Positions 1 to 9,573 are shown, counted from the first letter of the stretch. The stretch is 64,000 nt of DNA from Streptomyces liliiviolaceus (GCF_018070025.1 NZ_JAGPYQ010000001.1:1736001-1800000); one strand, 5' to 3'. Made by a program: numbers and translations. The notes: generated by a model not told the origin, from the sequence alone.

Positions 1-2
1 AC

Positions 3-560
3 GGCAGGGAAGCGGTCGACCGGGTCAGGGAGCTCGCCCCGGACGTCGTCCTGATGGACATCCGGATGCCCGAGATGAACGGCATCGAGGCGACGCGCGA
101 GATCGTGGCGGCGGACGGCGCGGCGAAGGTGCTGGTGCTGACGACGTTCGACCTCGACGAGTACGTGTACCAGGCGCTGCGTGCCGGGGCGTCGGGCTTC
201 CTCCTGAAGGACGCCTCGGCCCGGCAGCTCGCGGACGGGGTACGGGTGGTGGCGGCCGGCGAGGCACTGCTGGCGCCCTCGGTGACGAAGCGGCTGATCA
301 CGGAGTTCTCGAAGCTGTCCGAGGAGCCCCGCTACTCGGCGGCCACGCACGCGGCACACGGCGACCTGACCGACCGCGAGACCGAGGTGCTGGTCCTCAT
401 CGCCCAGGGCCTGTCCAACGCGGAGATAGCGGGCCGCCTGGTCGTGGCCGAATCCACCATCAAGACCCACGTGAGCCGCATCCTGGTGAAACTGGGCCTG
501 AGAGACCGAACCCAAGCAGCGGTCTTCGCCTACGAGGCCCGCCTGGTAACCCCGGGCTGA
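3..560 (+). CDS. NarL/LuxR-family two-component response regulator, 5' end outside window
   Basis: The reading frame is open from the first bases of the window, so the N-terminus lies upstream. What remains is the second half of a receiver domain, including the phospho-acceptor aspartate in the LMDIRMPEMNG stretch (about codon 19 of the visible part) and the conserved K in FLLKDAS. A linker and a C-terminal LuxR-type helix-turn-helix follow (LTDRETEVL...STIKTHVSRIL). It would be phosphorylated by a sensor kinase and bind DNA as a dimer. The kinase is probably just upstream, as is usual for this family, but it is not visible, so the target is unknown. Confidence 0.93.
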   Translation, partial: GREAVDRVRELAPDVVLMDIRMPEMNGIEATREIVAADGAAKVLVLTTFDLDEYVYQALRAGASGFLLKDASARQLADGVRVVAAGEALLAPSVTKRLITEFSKLSEEPRYSAATHAAHGDLTDRETEVLVLIAQGLSNAEIAGRLVVAESTIKTHVSRILVKLGLRDRTQAAVFAYEARLVTPG

Positions 561-584
561 CCCCCTTGGGGGGCGCAGCCCTCC

Positions 585-732
585 AGGGGCGCGGGGAACG
601 GCGCAGTCTTCTGCCTTTAGGGGCGCGGGGAACTGCGCGAGCAACCCCCACCGGACCCGCAGCCGAAATCGACTTCAGGGGCGCGGGGAACGGCGCAATC
701 GGTTGTCTTTCGGGGACACGGGGAACTGCGCG
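585..732. repeat. Four tandem copies of a GC-rich intergenic repeat
   Basis: The 288-nt gap between the regulator and the P450 holds no gene. It contains four copies of a roughly 21-bp element with consensus AGGGGCGCGGGGAACTGCGC, at about 585-605, 619-640, 677-697 and 711-732 (the last one degenerate). The same element recurs in this window at 2107-2131, 15890-15911, 16021-16045 and 39943-39966. I recall it as very common in Streptomyces intergenic DNA. Function unknown. Confidence 0.8.
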
Positions 733-848
733 CCCGGCCCCACCGGCCCCACCGGCCCGCAGCCGAAATCGACCCCAGGAGGAGCGAACCCCCAGTTCAA
801 GAGGGCAGGCCCTGTCCAGACAGGGACACGACCGGCTAGCGTCCGGAC

Positions 849-2069
849 ATGGCAGCAATCAACCCCCCGAAGTCCTTCGACCCCTGGGACCAGACCTTCC
901 TGGCGGACCCGTACCCCGCGTACGCGGACCTCCGCGCCCACGGCAGGGTCCACTACTACGAGCCCACCAACCAGTGGCTGGTACCCCACCACGCGGACGT
1001 GTCGACGCTGCTGAGGGACCGCAGGCTGGGCCGCACCTACCAGCACCGCTTCACGCACGAGGACTTCGGACGGACGCCGCCCCCGCCCGAGCACGAGCCG
1101 TTCCACGTGCTGAACGACCACGGCATGCTCGACCTGGAACCGCCGGACCACACGAGGATCAGGCGGCTGGTGTCGAAGGCGTTCACCCCGCGCACGGTCG
1201 AGCGGCTGCGGCCGTATGTGGACCGGCTGGCGTCCGACCTGGTGGGCGAGCTGGTCGCCGCGGGCGGCGGAGACCTGCTGACGGTCGTCGCCGAGCCCCT
1301 CCCGGTGGCGGTGATCGCGGAGATGCTGGGCATCCCGGAGTCCGAGCGGGCGCAGCTGCGGCCCTGGTCGGCGGACATCTGCGGGATGTACGAGCTGAGT
1401 CCGTCGAAGGAGACGGCCCGGAAGGCGGTACGGGCCTCGGTCGAGTTCACGGAGTTCCTGCGGGAGCTGATCGCGGTACGGCGCAAGGAGCCCGGGGACG
1501 ACCTGATCTCGGGGCTGATCGCGGCGTACGACGAGGGGGACCGGCTCAGTGAGCAGGAGATGATCTCGACGTGCGTCCTCCTGCTGAACGCGGGCCACGA
1601 GGCGACGGTGAACGCCACGGTGAACGGCTGGTGGGCACTGTTCCGGCACCCGGAGCAGCTGGCGGCGCTGCGCGCGGACCGGGGGCTGGTGGGTACGGCG
1701 GTGGAGGAGCTGATGCGGTACGACACCCCGCTGCAGCTGTTCGAGCGGTGGGTGCTGGACGAGATCGAGATCGACGGGACGGTGATTCCGCGGGGGAGCG
1801 AGGTGGCGTTGCTCTTCGGAGCGGCCAACCACGACCCGGCGGTGTTCGCCGAGCCGGAAACGCTCGATCTGTCCCGAGCGGAGAACCCGCACATCTCCTT
1901 CAGCGCGGGTATCCACTACTGCATCGGGGCGCCGCTCGCCCGGATCGAACTCGCGGCGTCCATGGGGGCGTTGCTGGAGCAGGCTCCTTCGCTGCAGCTC
2001 GCGGCCGAGCCTGCGCGGAAGCCGAACTTCGTCATCCGGGGGTTGGAGGGGCTGCTCGTGGAGGTCTGA
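849..2069 (+). CDS. Cytochrome P450
   Basis: A 406-aa protein of normal bacterial soluble P450 length. It has the I-helix oxygen-binding motif (NAGHEAT, near residue 245), an ExxR motif (EELMR), and the heme-ligand loop FSAGIHYCIG with the proximal cysteine at about residue 358. It would hydroxylate or epoxidise a small molecule using electrons from a ferredoxin and reductase. Neither is encoded nearby, so partners come from elsewhere. The ATG sits 9 nt after a GTCCGGAC palindrome and has no strong Shine-Dalgarno. The substrate cannot be read from the sequence. It stands alone and not in an evident biosynthetic cluster. Confidence 0.95.
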   Translation: MAAINPPKSFDPWDQTFLADPYPAYADLRAHGRVHYYEPTNQWLVPHHADVSTLLRDRRLGRTYQHRFTHEDFGRTPPPPEHEPFHVLNDHGMLDLEPPDHTRIRRLVSKAFTPRTVERLRPYVDRLASDLVGELVAAGGGDLLTVVAEPLPVAVIAEMLGIPESERAQLRPWSADICGMYELSPSKETARKAVRASVEFTEFLRELIAVRRKEPGDDLISGLIAAYDEGDRLSEQEMISTCVLLLNAGHEATVNATVNGWWALFRHPEQLAALRADRGLVGTAVEELMRYDTPLQLFERWVLDEIEIDGTVIPRGSEVALLFGAANHDPAVFAEPETLDLSRAENPHISFSAGIHYCIGAPLARIELAASMGALLEQAPSLQLAAEPARKPNFVIRGLEGLLVEV

Positions 2070-2152
2070 CGGGTGTCGCTTTCGTCTGCGGGCCCGGTGG
2101 GGGCCGGTCGCGCAGTTCCCCGCGCCCCTGAGAACGTGGGTCGGCCGGCGCC

Positions 2153-3775
2153 TCAGCCCGTCGTCAGGTCGCGGCGTCTGAAGGCCGCCAGGCCGGTCGC
2201 CAGCAGGGCCGCGGCGATCGCCGTGAGGGTCAGCACCGGTGTCCAGGTCATCTCGCCGCCGGGGAGTTTCGGCAGGTGGCCGAAGGGCGAGAGGTCCAGG
2301 ACCGGGGCGGGGAGGTCCAGGGCGGGGCCGATCCAGCCCAGGAGCAGCGCGGTGCCGGCCACCGCCCACGCGGCCGGAGCCACCTGCGGAGACACCCCGT
2401 ACAGGAGGACCGCGAGGGCGCCGATGGTCCAGATGGCGGGGAGTTGGACCAGGCAGGCGCCCAGGACGGGGCCCGGCGACTGCCCGTAGCCGGCGGTCAG
2501 GCCGAGGCCGCCCAGGAGCATGATGAGCACCGCTCCGCCGAAGGCGATCAGCAGGTGGCCGCCGGCCCAGCGCAGGCGGCCCACCGCGCCCGCGAGGACC
2601 GGTTCGGCGCGCTGGGAGGTCTCCTCGCCGTGCAGCCGCAGTACGGACTGGACGACGTACAGCGCGGCGACCATGCCGAGCATGCCGACCATCGTGGCGA
2701 GGAACGCGTCGGTGATGCCGGACTGCCCGCCCATGCGCTCGATGATCTGGCGGGTCCGCTCGTTGTCGCCGACCAGGTCCGTCGCCCCCTTCGTCACCCC
2801 GCCGAAGGCGGCTCCGGCGGCGAGGAAGCCGAGACTCCAGCCCAGTACGCTGCCGCGCTGGAGTCGCCAGGCGAGTGCGCCCGCCGTGCCGAGGCGGCCG
2901 GCGGCGGGGCCGGGCCGGGTCGGCAGGAAGCTCATGCCGACGTCGCGGCGCCCGGCCAGTTCGTAGGCGGTCGCGGCCTGGAGCGTGACGGCGGCGGCGA
3001 AGAGCAGCAGGACCCACCAGCGTTCGTGCGCGAAGGGACGCAGGTTCTCCAGCCAGCCGACGGGGGACAGCCAGGTCAGCACGGACGAGCCGTCGCTCAC
3101 CGAGGAGTCACCGGCGGCCCGCAGGGCGAACGCCGCGCCCAGCAGGCCTCCCGTCAGCCCCTTCGCGAGCCGTGCGCTCTCCGTGAGCTGGGCGACGACC
3201 GCCGCCGCCGTCGCGAAGACCATGCCGACCCCGGCCGTGGCGAGCCCCAGCGCCAGGGCGCCCGACGGGCCCTGCCCGGCGAGGCCGGCGGTGATGAGCA
3301 GGGCGAGGGCCGCGTTCGCGACGAGGGCGGCCAGGAGCGCGGCGGTCAGCGGGGCGCGGCGGCCCACCATGCCCGCCGAGACCATCTCCTGCCGGCCGCT
3401 CTCCTCCTCGTCCCGGGTGTGCCGTACGACGACGATCAGGCTCATGATCCCGGCGAACACCCCCGCGTACGCGCCGATGCGCCAGGCCGCGAGAGCGCCG
3501 AGCGAGTCGCCGAACACCGGCCCGTACATGGCGCGCAGGGAGCTGTTGGTGAGCATCTGGTGGGCGAGGTCGGCGCGTTCGGCGGCCGTGGAGTACACGC
3601 TCTTCAGGGAGCCCGGCATGGAGACCACCATCAGGGCGACGACGCCCACCCAGAGGGGGATCACCACGCGGTCCCGGCGCAGTGCGAGCCGCAGCAGGGG
3701 ACAGGTGCCCGCCAGTGGGCGCGAACCCCCGCCCCGTACGACGGTGGGCCCGGCGGTCGGGGTCACGGCGGTCAT
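2153..3775 (-). CDS. ABC-2-like exporter permease
   Basis: A 540-aa polytopic membrane protein with about twelve hydrophobic segments in two similar halves (an ABC permease duplication). The start ATG overlaps the stop of the ATPase gene by 4 nt (ATGA), so I use this start and not the longer open frame upstream. Together with the ATPase it would form a complete exporter for a hydrophobic or toxic compound. In Streptomyces, exporters of this layout are often controlled by an adjacent MarR, GbsR or TetR regulator, which here is the divergent gene at 4818. The substrate is unknown. Confidence 0.9.
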   Translation of the reverse strand: MTAVTPTAGPTVVRGGGSRPLAGTCPLLRLALRRDRVVIPLWVGVVALMVVSMPGSLKSVYSTAAERADLAHQMLTNSSLRAMYGPVFGDSLGALAAWRIGAYAGVFAGIMSLIVVVRHTRDEEESGRQEMVSAGMVGRRAPLTAALLAALVANAALALLITAGLAGQGPSGALALGLATAGVGMVFATAAAVVAQLTESARLAKGLTGGLLGAAFALRAAGDSSVSDGSSVLTWLSPVGWLENLRPFAHERWWVLLLFAAAVTLQAATAYELAGRRDVGMSFLPTRPGPAAGRLGTAGALAWRLQRGSVLGWSLGFLAAGAAFGGVTKGATDLVGDNERTRQIIERMGGQSGITDAFLATMVGMLGMVAALYVVQSVLRLHGEETSQRAEPVLAGAVGRLRWAGGHLLIAFGGAVLIMLLGGLGLTAGYGQSPGPVLGACLVQLPAIWTIGALAVLLYGVSPQVAPAAWAVAGTALLLGWIGPALDLPAPVLDLSPFGHLPKLPGGEMTWTPVLTLTAIAAALLATGLAAFRRRDLTTG

Positions 3776-4698
3776 CGGGACGCCGCCTTCGTCCGAGTCT
3801 GCGCCTGCGCCTGCACGTCCTCCTGGTAGTGGCGCAGGAAGAGTTCCTCCAGGGTGGGCGGTGTGGAGGTCAGGGACCGTACGCCGGACCGGGTGAGTGA
3901 GCGCAGTACGGCGTTCAGTTTGTCGCTGTCCACCTGGAGCCTGACCCGGGCGCCCTGGATGTCGAGATGGTGGACGCCGGGCAGGGCGGCCAGTCCGTCG
4001 GGGGGACCGGCGAGTTCGGCGGTGACGACGGTGCGGGTGAGGTGTCGCAGATCGGCGAGCGAACCGGTCTCGACCGTGACGCCCTTGCGGATGATGCTGA
4101 CCCGGTCGCACAGCTCCTCGACCTCGCTGAGGATGTGGGAGGACAGCAGGATGGTGCGGCCCCGGTCGCGTTCCTCCTCGACGCACCGCTGGAAGACTTC
4201 CTCCATCAGCGGGTCCAGGCCCGACGTGGGCTCGTCGAGGATCAGCAGGTCGACGTCCGAGGCGAAGGCGGCGACGAGGGCGACCTTCTGCCGGTTGCCC
4301 TTGGAGTAGGTGCGGCCCTTCTTCGTGGGGTCCAGTTCGAAGCGCTGGATCAGCTCGGCGCGGCGGACCTGGTCCAGGCCGCCGCGCAGCCGCCCGTACA
4401 GGTCGATGACCTCGCCGCCGGACAGGTTCCGCCAGAGGGTCACGTCACCGGGGACGTACGCGATCCGGCGGTGCAGTTCCACCGCGTCGGCCCACGGGTC
4501 GCGGCCCAGCAGGCGCGCGGTGCCCGAGTCGGCGCGCAGCAGGCCCAGCAGGACGCGGATGGTGGTGGACTTGCCCGCGCCGTTGGGGCCGAGGAAGCCG
4601 TGCACCTCGCCGGTCTCGACGTCGAGGTCGAGACCGTCCAGGGCGTGCGTGCCGCCGAACGACTTGTGCAGTCCGGAGACGGTGATTGCCTTCGTCAT
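3772..4698 (-). CDS. ABC transporter ATP-binding protein
   Basis: A 308-aa nucleotide-binding subunit with Walker A GPNGAGKS (residues 37-44), a signature region YSKGNRQK (131-138), Walker B LLILDEP (151-157) and a switch histidine in LSSHIL. The C-terminal extension of about 80 residues is typical of DrrA/NatA-type exporter ATPases. It is the first gene of a two-gene operon with the permease, coupled by a 4-nt overlap. It is transcribed away from the regulator at 4818, with about 120 nt of shared promoter DNA holding the A/T-rich stretch TTATTTCACAAACTTGTGAA, a plausible operator. Confidence 0.95.
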   Translation of the reverse strand: MTKAITVSGLHKSFGGTHALDGLDLDVETGEVHGFLGPNGAGKSTTIRVLLGLLRADSGTARLLGRDPWADAVELHRRIAYVPGDVTLWRNLSGGEVIDLYGRLRGGLDQVRRAELIQRFELDPTKKGRTYSKGNRQKVALVAAFASDVDLLILDEPTSGLDPLMEEVFQRCVEEERDRGRTILLSSHILSEVEELCDRVSIIRKGVTVETGSLADLRHLTRTVVTAELAGPPDGLAALPGVHHLDIQGARVRLQVDSDKLNAVLRSLTRSGVRSLTSTPPTLEELFLRHYQEDVQAQAQTRTKAASR

Positions 4699-4817
4699 GC
4701 TTCAGAACGTACGCTTATTTCACAAACTTGTGAAGTTAAGGAAGCGTATGAATGGCGGATAGGATCGGCCCCTGGTGAGGGCGAAGGTGAAGGCGGAGTT
4801 CGGGAGAGGAACACGGA
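4699..4817. promoter_or_regulatory. Divergent promoter region with a palindromic operator candidate
   Basis: The 119 nt between the exporter operon and the regulator contain the palindrome TTCACAAACTTGTGAA at about 4719-4734, in markedly A/T-richer surroundings. Its position and symmetry suit a dimeric MarR/GbsR-type regulator controlling both directions. This is inference from position and symmetry only. Confidence 0.5.
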
Positions 4818-5312
4818 ATGGCGGAACCGGGCGCGGCACGGGACGACGAGGCGGTCTCGAAGTTCGTCGAGAGGTTCGCCGCCCAGCTCGTCGAGGCCGG
4901 GATGCAGCGGATGCCGGCCCGGGTGTTCGCCGCGCTGCTCTCCTCCGACTCCGGGACGTTGACCTCCGCCGAGCTGGGCGAACAACTGCGGATCAGTCCG
5001 GCCGCCGTGTCCGGGGCGGTGCGCTATCTCGCGCAGCAGCACATGGTCTCGCGCGAGCGTGAGCCCGGGTCGCGGCGCGAGCGGTACCGGGTGCACAGCA
5101 ACCAGTGGTACGAGGCGCTCACCAATCGTGAGGCGGTTCTCAAAGGGTGGGAGCGGGCTCTGCGGGAGGGTGTGGACAGTCTTGGCGGGGGGAGTCCGGC
5201 GGGGCGGCGGTTGGCTGAGACGCTTGCGTTCTTCGAGTTCGTGGATGGGGAGGTGGCGGCGATGATGGATCGGTGGCGGGTCCATCGGGAACGCCACTTC
5301 GGTGACGGCTGA
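4818..5312 (+). CDS. MarR/GbsR-like winged-helix transcriptional regulator
   Basis: A 164-aa protein. Residues 20-95 form a winged helix (RMPARVFAALLSSDSGTLTSAELGEQLRIS...AVSGAVRYLAQQHMVSRER). Long C-terminal helices suit dimerisation. The start MARVFAALL, 'TSAEL' and 'AVSGAVRYL' pattern is typical of the GbsR-type regulators that sit next to Streptomyces ABC exporters. It probably represses the divergent exporter at 3772-4698 through the palindrome in the shared promoter, and is presumably released by the exported compound. The ligand is unknown. Confidence 0.88.
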   Translation: MAEPGAARDDEAVSKFVERFAAQLVEAGMQRMPARVFAALLSSDSGTLTSAELGEQLRISPAAVSGAVRYLAQQHMVSREREPGSRRERYRVHSNQWYEALTNREAVLKGWERALREGVDSLGGGSPAGRRLAETLAFFEFVDGEVAAMMDRWRVHRERHFGDG

Positions 5313-5313
5313 C

Positions 5314-5527
5314 GACTTTTCTCGCCCCCGCCGCCCCTACCCGTTCCCGTCCACGCATGGGGGCTGCGCCCCCTCGCCCCCCTTGATCGCGCTTCGCGCT
5401 CGTCCTCAAACGCCGGACGGGCTGAAAATCAGCCCGTCCGGCGTTTGAGGACCGGGGGTTCGGGGGCTGGCCCCCGAGTCGTTGACGGGAACGGGTAGGG
5501 GCGGCGGGGGCGAAAAACCAGTCGTCA
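5314..5527. repeat. Long imperfect inverted repeat filling a convergent intergenic space
   Basis: From the stop codon of the regulator to the stop codon of the next, convergent gene, the DNA is a nested inverted repeat. The outer arms (TCTCGCCCCCGCCGCCCCTA and its complement) lie at about 5319-5352 and 5485-5517. The inner hairpin at 5403-5451 has 23-bp perfect arms and a 3-nt AAA loop. It can act as a bidirectional terminator. A second version lies at 28703-28914, also between convergent genes. Confidence 0.85.
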
Positions 5528-6382
5528 CCCCGGCAACGTCAACCCCCAAGCCCCCTCCCGGACGGTCCACGTCCGGGTGCGGACCGGGCCCGCCACCACC
5601 GCATCCGCCCGATACCGGAAATCCGCCCCCGACACGGTGATCGTCCGCGCCACGGCCTCCAGCGGCGCGGCCTCCGCGCCGACGGAGACGGGCCGGATCT
5701 CGATCCGCGCACCACCCCCCGCACCGCCCGGAGTGATCGACACGGCGTCCACGGGCTGGTCCAGGTCGATGAGGGTCCGCCCGTCGACCTCGACGCGCAG
5801 CCGGGCGGGCCCGGGGGAGGCGGACGCCGGCGGCCGGGCGGGCCGGGCGGCGAGCGTGCGGACGAGGGACTGGCAGGTCCGCAGCCAGTGGGCCCGGTGA
5901 TGCGGAGCCTCCTCCTCCGAGGAGCCCTCGCCCCCGCCCAGCGGCGGAATCCGCAGAGCCCCCAGCACCACCCCGTCACTGTCGTCCACCAGAAGATCGA
6001 GCCGTCGTTCGGACCCGTCGAGCACGGCCCGCGCCGCCGCCACGGCACCCATGGGCACGCCGAGGGCCCGCGAGAGCGTCAGCGCTCCGGCGCCGACGCC
6101 CACCGGCACCAGCGACAGTGCACATCCGGCCAGCTCGCGCCGCCGGTGCAAAAGGGACACGGCACGCAGCAGCGCCCGGTCGTCCCCGATCACGACGGGC
6201 CGCCGCGACCCTCTCCGGGCCAGGGCCCGATCGAATTCCTCGGGCCCGTCGGGGAGGCACACTTTTGCCGTCGCACCCGCGCTGAGCACGTCTTTTGCGA
6301 TCCGTACCGCCTCACCGTCACCGTGACGGGCGACCGGGTCGATGACCACCAGGAGCTGGTCGGAAGTCGCCACCTCGGTCAT
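5525..6382 (-). CDS. Diacylglycerol/lipid kinase-like protein, degenerate catalytic motif
   Basis: A 285-aa protein whose N-terminal half resembles the diacylglycerol/sphingosine kinase fold (LLVVIDPVARHGDGEAVRIAKDVL; SLVPVGVGAGALTLSRALG). The C-terminal half is the beta-rich lipid-binding part (GALRIPP...GADFRYRADAVV). The usual GGDGT nucleotide-binding motif is replaced by IGDDRAL, so catalysis is doubtful. It lies divergent to purA with 190 nt between. I recall a similar gene beside purA in other Streptomyces, which suggests a conserved but undefined role. Confidence 0.75.
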   Translation of the reverse strand: MTEVATSDQLLVVIDPVARHGDGEAVRIAKDVLSAGATAKVCLPDGPEEFDRALARRGSRRPVVIGDDRALLRAVSLLHRRRELAGCALSLVPVGVGAGALTLSRALGVPMGAVAAARAVLDGSERRLDLLVDDSDGVVLGALRIPPLGGGEGSSEEEAPHHRAHWLRTCQSLVRTLAARPARPPASASPGPARLRVEVDGRTLIDLDQPVDAVSITPGGAGGGARIEIRPVSVGAEAAPLEAVARTITVSGADFRYRADAVVAGPVRTRTWTVREGAWGLTLPG

Positions 6383-6572
6383 GCCTCGCTTCCTCGGGTA
6401 GCATCTTTGTGCAAGAGCCCCTTGCGCTATTGCGCCAGGGGCTTCGTCTATTCCGGGGCATCCGGTCCGACGGTCGCGGCCAAAGGTGGTCGCCGGCGTA
6501 CGCAGCCGTACCAGATACAGCCGCGTACGTCCCCGACCTTGGACATGCCCCGCCCGGAAGGGGTGTACGCGC

Positions 6573-7859
6573 GTGCCCGCACTTGTGCTGCTCGGTGCTC
6601 AGTGGGGTGACGAAGGCAAGGGAAAGGCCACCGACCTGCTCGGTGGTTCCGTGGACTATGTGGTGCGCTACCAAGGCGGCAACAACGCCGGCCATACGGT
6701 AGTCGTGGGCGATCAGAAGTACGCCCTCCACCTCCTCCCTTCCGGAATCCTCTCGCCGGGGTGCACCCCGGTCATCGGTAACGGAGTCGTTGTCGACCCG
6801 TCGGTCCTGTTCTCCGAGCTGAACGGACTGAACGAGCGAGGCGTCGACACGTCCAAGCTCCTCATCAGCGGAAACGCGCACATCATCACGCCGTACAACG
6901 TGACGGTGGACAAGGTGACGGAACGCTTCCTCGGCAAGCGGAAGATCGGCACCACCGGCCGGGGCATCGGCCCGACCTACGCCGACAAGATCAACCGCGT
7001 CGGTATCCGCGTCCAGGACCTGTACGACGAGTCGATCCTGACGCAGAAGGTCGAGGCGGCCCTCGACGGCAAGAACCAGCTCCTCACCAAGGTCTTCAAC
7101 CGCCGCGCGATCGAGACCGACCAGATCGTCGAGGAACTGCTGACCTACGCGGAGAAGCTGCGCCCGTACGTCGCCGACACCGTCCTGGTGCTCAACAAGG
7201 CGCTCGACGACGACAAGGTGGTCCTCTTCGAGGGCGGCCAGGGCACGCTGCTGGACATCGACCACGGCACGTATCCCTTCGTGACGTCGTCGAACCCCAC
7301 CGCGGGCGGCGCCTGCACGGGTTCGGGTGTCGGACCGACGAAGATCAGCCGGGTCATCGGCATCCTGAAGGCGTACACGACCCGGGTCGGCGCGGGTCCG
7401 TTCCCGACCGAGCTGCTCGACGAGGACGGCGAGGCGCTGCGCCGCATCGGCGGCGAGCGCGGGGTCACCACCGGCCGCGACCGGCGCTGCGGCTGGTTCG
7501 ACGCGCCGATCGCCCGGTACGCGACGCGCGTCAACGGCCTGACGGACTTCTTCCTCACCAAGCTCGACGTCCTCACCGGCTGGGACGAGATCCCGGTCTG
7601 TGTCGCGTACGAGATCGACGGCAAGCGCGTCGAGGAGCTGCCCTACTCGCAGACCGACTTCCACCACGCGAAGCCGATCTACGAGAACCTGCCCGGCTGG
7701 TCGGAGGACATCACGAAGGCCAAGACCTTCGCCGACCTCCCGAAGAACGCCCAGGCGTACGTGAAGGCGCTGGAGGACATGTCCGGCGCCCCGATCTCCG
7801 CCATCGGCGTGGGCCCGGGCCGCGACGAGACGATCGAGATCAACTCGTTCCTGCGGTAG
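6573..7859 (+). CDS. purA: Adenylosuccinate synthase
   Basis: A 428-aa enzyme of normal length. It catalyses the GTP-dependent joining of IMP and aspartate to give adenylosuccinate, the first committed step from IMP to AMP. Visible signatures are GDEGKGK (residues 12-18) with the catalytic aspartate, NNAGHTV with the catalytic histidine, TTGRGIGP and [13 protein letters not shown] choose the GTG at 6573, which gives the conserved N-terminus [11 protein letters not shown]. The longer frame upstream has no family similarity. It is monocistronic, ending at a strong terminator. Confidence 0.98.
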   Translation: MPALVLLGAQWGDEGKGKATDLLGGSVDYVVRYQGGNNAGHTVVVGDQKYALHLLPSGILSPGCTPVIGNGVVVDPSVLFSELNGLNERGVDTSKLLISGNAHIITPYNVTVDKVTERFLGKRKIGTTGRGIGPTYADKINRVGIRVQDLYDESILTQKVEAALDGKNQLLTKVFNRRAIETDQIVEELLTYAEKLRPYVADTVLVLNKALDDDKVVLFEGGQGTLLDIDHGTYPFVTSSNPTAGGACTGSGVGPTKISRVIGILKAYTTRVGAGPFPTELLDEDGEALRRIGGERGVTTGRDRRCGWFDAPIARYATRVNGLTDFFLTKLDVLTGWDEIPVCVAYEIDGKRVEELPYSQTDFHHAKPIYENLPGWSEDITKAKTFADLPKNAQAYVKALEDMSGAPISAIGVGPGRDETIEINSFLR

Positions 7860-7891
7860 GGCGTTCCCGCGCCGGGGAGTGATCCGCGCAT

Positions 7892-7937
7892 GACCGCCGC
7901 CCCGTACGAATCCTTCGTACGGGGCGGCGGTCTTTTT
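7892..7937 (+). terminator. Rho-independent terminator of purA
   Basis: A perfect 19-bp stem (left arm 7892-7910, right arm 7914-7932) with a 3-nt TCC loop is followed by a run of five T. It lies 32 nt after the purA stop codon. Confidence 0.95.
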
Positions 7938-8039
7938 CGTGCGCGGCCTGCCCGGCGGGGCGCCGCCGCGGCCCTGACGCCGCGGCGACCGACCCCCGCA
8001 CCGGCCGGTCGGCTACTTCTCGTACCCGGTGCCGGCCGG

Positions 8040-8561
8040 CTACTTCTCGTACTCGAAGCGGGCCGCCAGGGCCGTCCCGCTGGGGGTGCCGCCGAGGATC
8101 CGGCGCAGGCCGCGGGTCATGACCGCCTGTTCCTCCAGGCTCAGACAGTCGGTGATCATCGCGTCGGTCCGGGTGTCGATGCCGCGCAGTACGGGGATGA
8201 GTTCCTGCCCCCGCGGAGTCAGCCGCAGATAGACGACCCGGCGGTCCACCTGACCCGGCTCGCGGTCGATCAGGCTGCGCTTGGTGAGGGTGTCGACGAT
8301 ACGGCTGGGGCTCCCGCTCTCGCACACGATCAGGCGGCCCACCTCGGCGAGCGTGAGCGGGGCGCGCTCGGCCAGTACCAGCAGGATCTCCGCCTGGGCC
8401 GGCGTCAGGTTGAAGGGCCTGAGCTGTGCGGTCATCTGCCGGGCCCCCTCGCGCTGCGCGGCCAGCAGGAGATAGCGCAGTTCCGAGTCGTGCGCGGGTG
8501 GCTCGGCCGTGGCGGGCGCGTGGCTCAAGGTCGTGTCCGCGGCGGTCGGAGGGCTGGACAT
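8040..8561 (-). CDS. MarR-family transcriptional regulator
   Basis: A 173-aa protein with a central winged helix (residues 45-115: RPFNLTPAQAEILLVLAERAPLTLAEVG...SPSRIVDTLTKRSLIDR, wing GQVDRRVVYLRLTPRG) between dimerisation helices. It is divergent from the RibB-like operon, with 340 nt of regulatory DNA between them full of CATCGATG-type motifs. It is the natural candidate for control of that operon and of the MMPL exporter gene at 16776, whose promoter carries the same motifs. The last codons are duplicated just beyond the stop (8004-8023 copies 8032-8051), a sign of recent slippage. Confidence 0.9.
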   Translation of the reverse strand: MSSPPTAADTTLSHAPATAEPPAHDSELRYLLLAAQREGARQMTAQLRPFNLTPAQAEILLVLAERAPLTLAEVGRLIVCESGSPSRIVDTLTKRSLIDREPGQVDRRVVYLRLTPRGQELIPVLRGIDTRTDAMITDCLSLEEQAVMTRGLRRILGGTPSGTALAARFEYEK

Positions 8562-8760
8562 GGCGGCTCCAGGGGGTGCTGTGGGCGTGCTGTCGGTGGA
8601 CGGCTGTGAACGAGCGGGTGATCACGTCATTTCTCGATGATGCAGCATCCATGCCACATCATTCAATGCTACGTCATCGATATACGCCTTTTCCGGCCCG
8701 CGTGGCTTGTCTCGGTCCATCCGGAAGGGCGGCTACCACTTTCGAGGACTCCCAGAATGG

Positions 8761-8842
8761 TGTTGCGACAACGATGCTGAGACATGCATGATGAGGCATC
8801 GGTGTTGAGACATCGATGACAAACCATCGATGTCGCGCCATC
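8761..8842. promoter_or_regulatory. Operator cluster upstream of the RibB-like operon
   Basis: This A/T-rich stretch has two perfect CATCGATG palindromes (8811-8818, 8825-8832), the variant GCATCGGTG, and the segment CATGCATGATGAG at 8783-8795. That 13-mer recurs exactly at 16666-16678 upstream of the MMPL gene, in both cases about 12-15 nt after a TGTTGCG motif. More copies of the pattern (ATGATGCAGCATCCATG, ACGTCATCGATA) lie at 8637-8682, next to the MarR gene. Binding by the MarR protein is inferred from position and shared sequence. Confidence 0.65.
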
Positions 8843-8901
8843 GACTTCTTGACCGGTGCACGACCCCACAGCTCAAGCCCACGTCAAGCAAAGGAACCGA
8901 C

Positions 8902-9573
8902 ATGACCGCGCAGATCCTTGAAGACGCTCCCGTCGCACTCGACGCCCCGATCGTTCTCGACGACGCGGCGGCGGCCGTGGCCGCCATCGCACGCGGGGAG
9001 CTCATCGTCGTGGTGGACGACGAGGACAGGGAGAACGAGGGAGACCTGATCGTGGCGGCGGAGTACGCCGACGCCGCGGCCATCAACTACATGATCACCC
9101 ACGGCCGCGGTCTGGTCTGCGTCTCGGTGACCGAGGAGCAGGCCGCGAAGCTCAGCCTGCCCCCGATGGTCGAGCGCAACGAGGACCACCACGGCACCGC
9201 GTTCACCGTCAGCGTCGACGGCGGCCCGGAGCACGGCGTCACCACCGGCATATCGGCCCCCGACCGGGCCAGGACGATCGAGCTCATGCTGAACGGCACC
9301 GGCCAGGACCTGCGCCGGCCGGGCCACATCTTCCCCCTGGTCGCCCGTCCGGGCGGCGTCCTGGAGCGGCCCGGCCACACCGAGGCGGCCGTCGACCTCG
9401 CCCGGTTCGCCGGCCTCGCGCCCGCCGGCGTCATCGTGGAGATCATCCTTGAGGACGGGACGATGGCCCGCCTCCCCCAGCTCGTCCAGTTCGCCCGCCG
9501 CGAGGGCCTGGTCCTGACCAGCATCGAAAAGCTCCGGGAGTACGCCGCCGCCCGCACCGAGCAGGTGAAGTGA
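8902..9573 (+). CDS. 3,4-dihydroxy-2-butanone-4-phosphate synthase, RibB-like
   Basis: A 223-aa single-domain enzyme of the RibB family. RibB converts ribulose 5-phosphate to 3,4-dihydroxy-2-butanone 4-phosphate plus formate. The acidic metal/phosphate loop DDEDRENEGDL, MITHGRGLVCV, the HHGTAFTVSVD region and the RPGHIFPLVARPGGVLERPGHTEA block with catalytic His/Glu are all intact, so it should be active. It lacks the GTP cyclohydrolase II domain fused in many housekeeping RibBA proteins. As first gene of an operon with acyl-transfer and ketosynthase genes, and not riboflavin genes, it probably supplies a C4 sugar phosphate for a specialised product. ATG with AAGGA 7 nt upstream. Confidence 0.93.
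   Translation: MTAQILEDAPVALDAPIVLDDAAAAVAAIARGELIVVVDDEDRENEGDLIVAAEYADAAAINYMITHGRGLVCVSVTEEQAAKLSLPPMVERNEDHHGTAFTVSVDGGPEHGVTTGISAPDRARTIELMLNGTGQDLRRPGHIFPLVARPGGVLERPGHTEAAVDLARFAGLAPAGVIVEIILEDGTMARLPQLVQFARREGLVLTSIEKLREYAAARTEQVK

Noticed and set aside
2276..3829. Long plus-strand frame opposite the ABC permease
   Set aside because: Antisense shadow typical of GC-rich coding DNA. The minus strand has clear membrane segments and gene coupling.
8902..9573. Calling the RibB-like gene housekeeping ribB
   Set aside because: No other riboflavin gene is adjacent, and its operon partners are acyl-chain enzymes, so I left the symbol blank.
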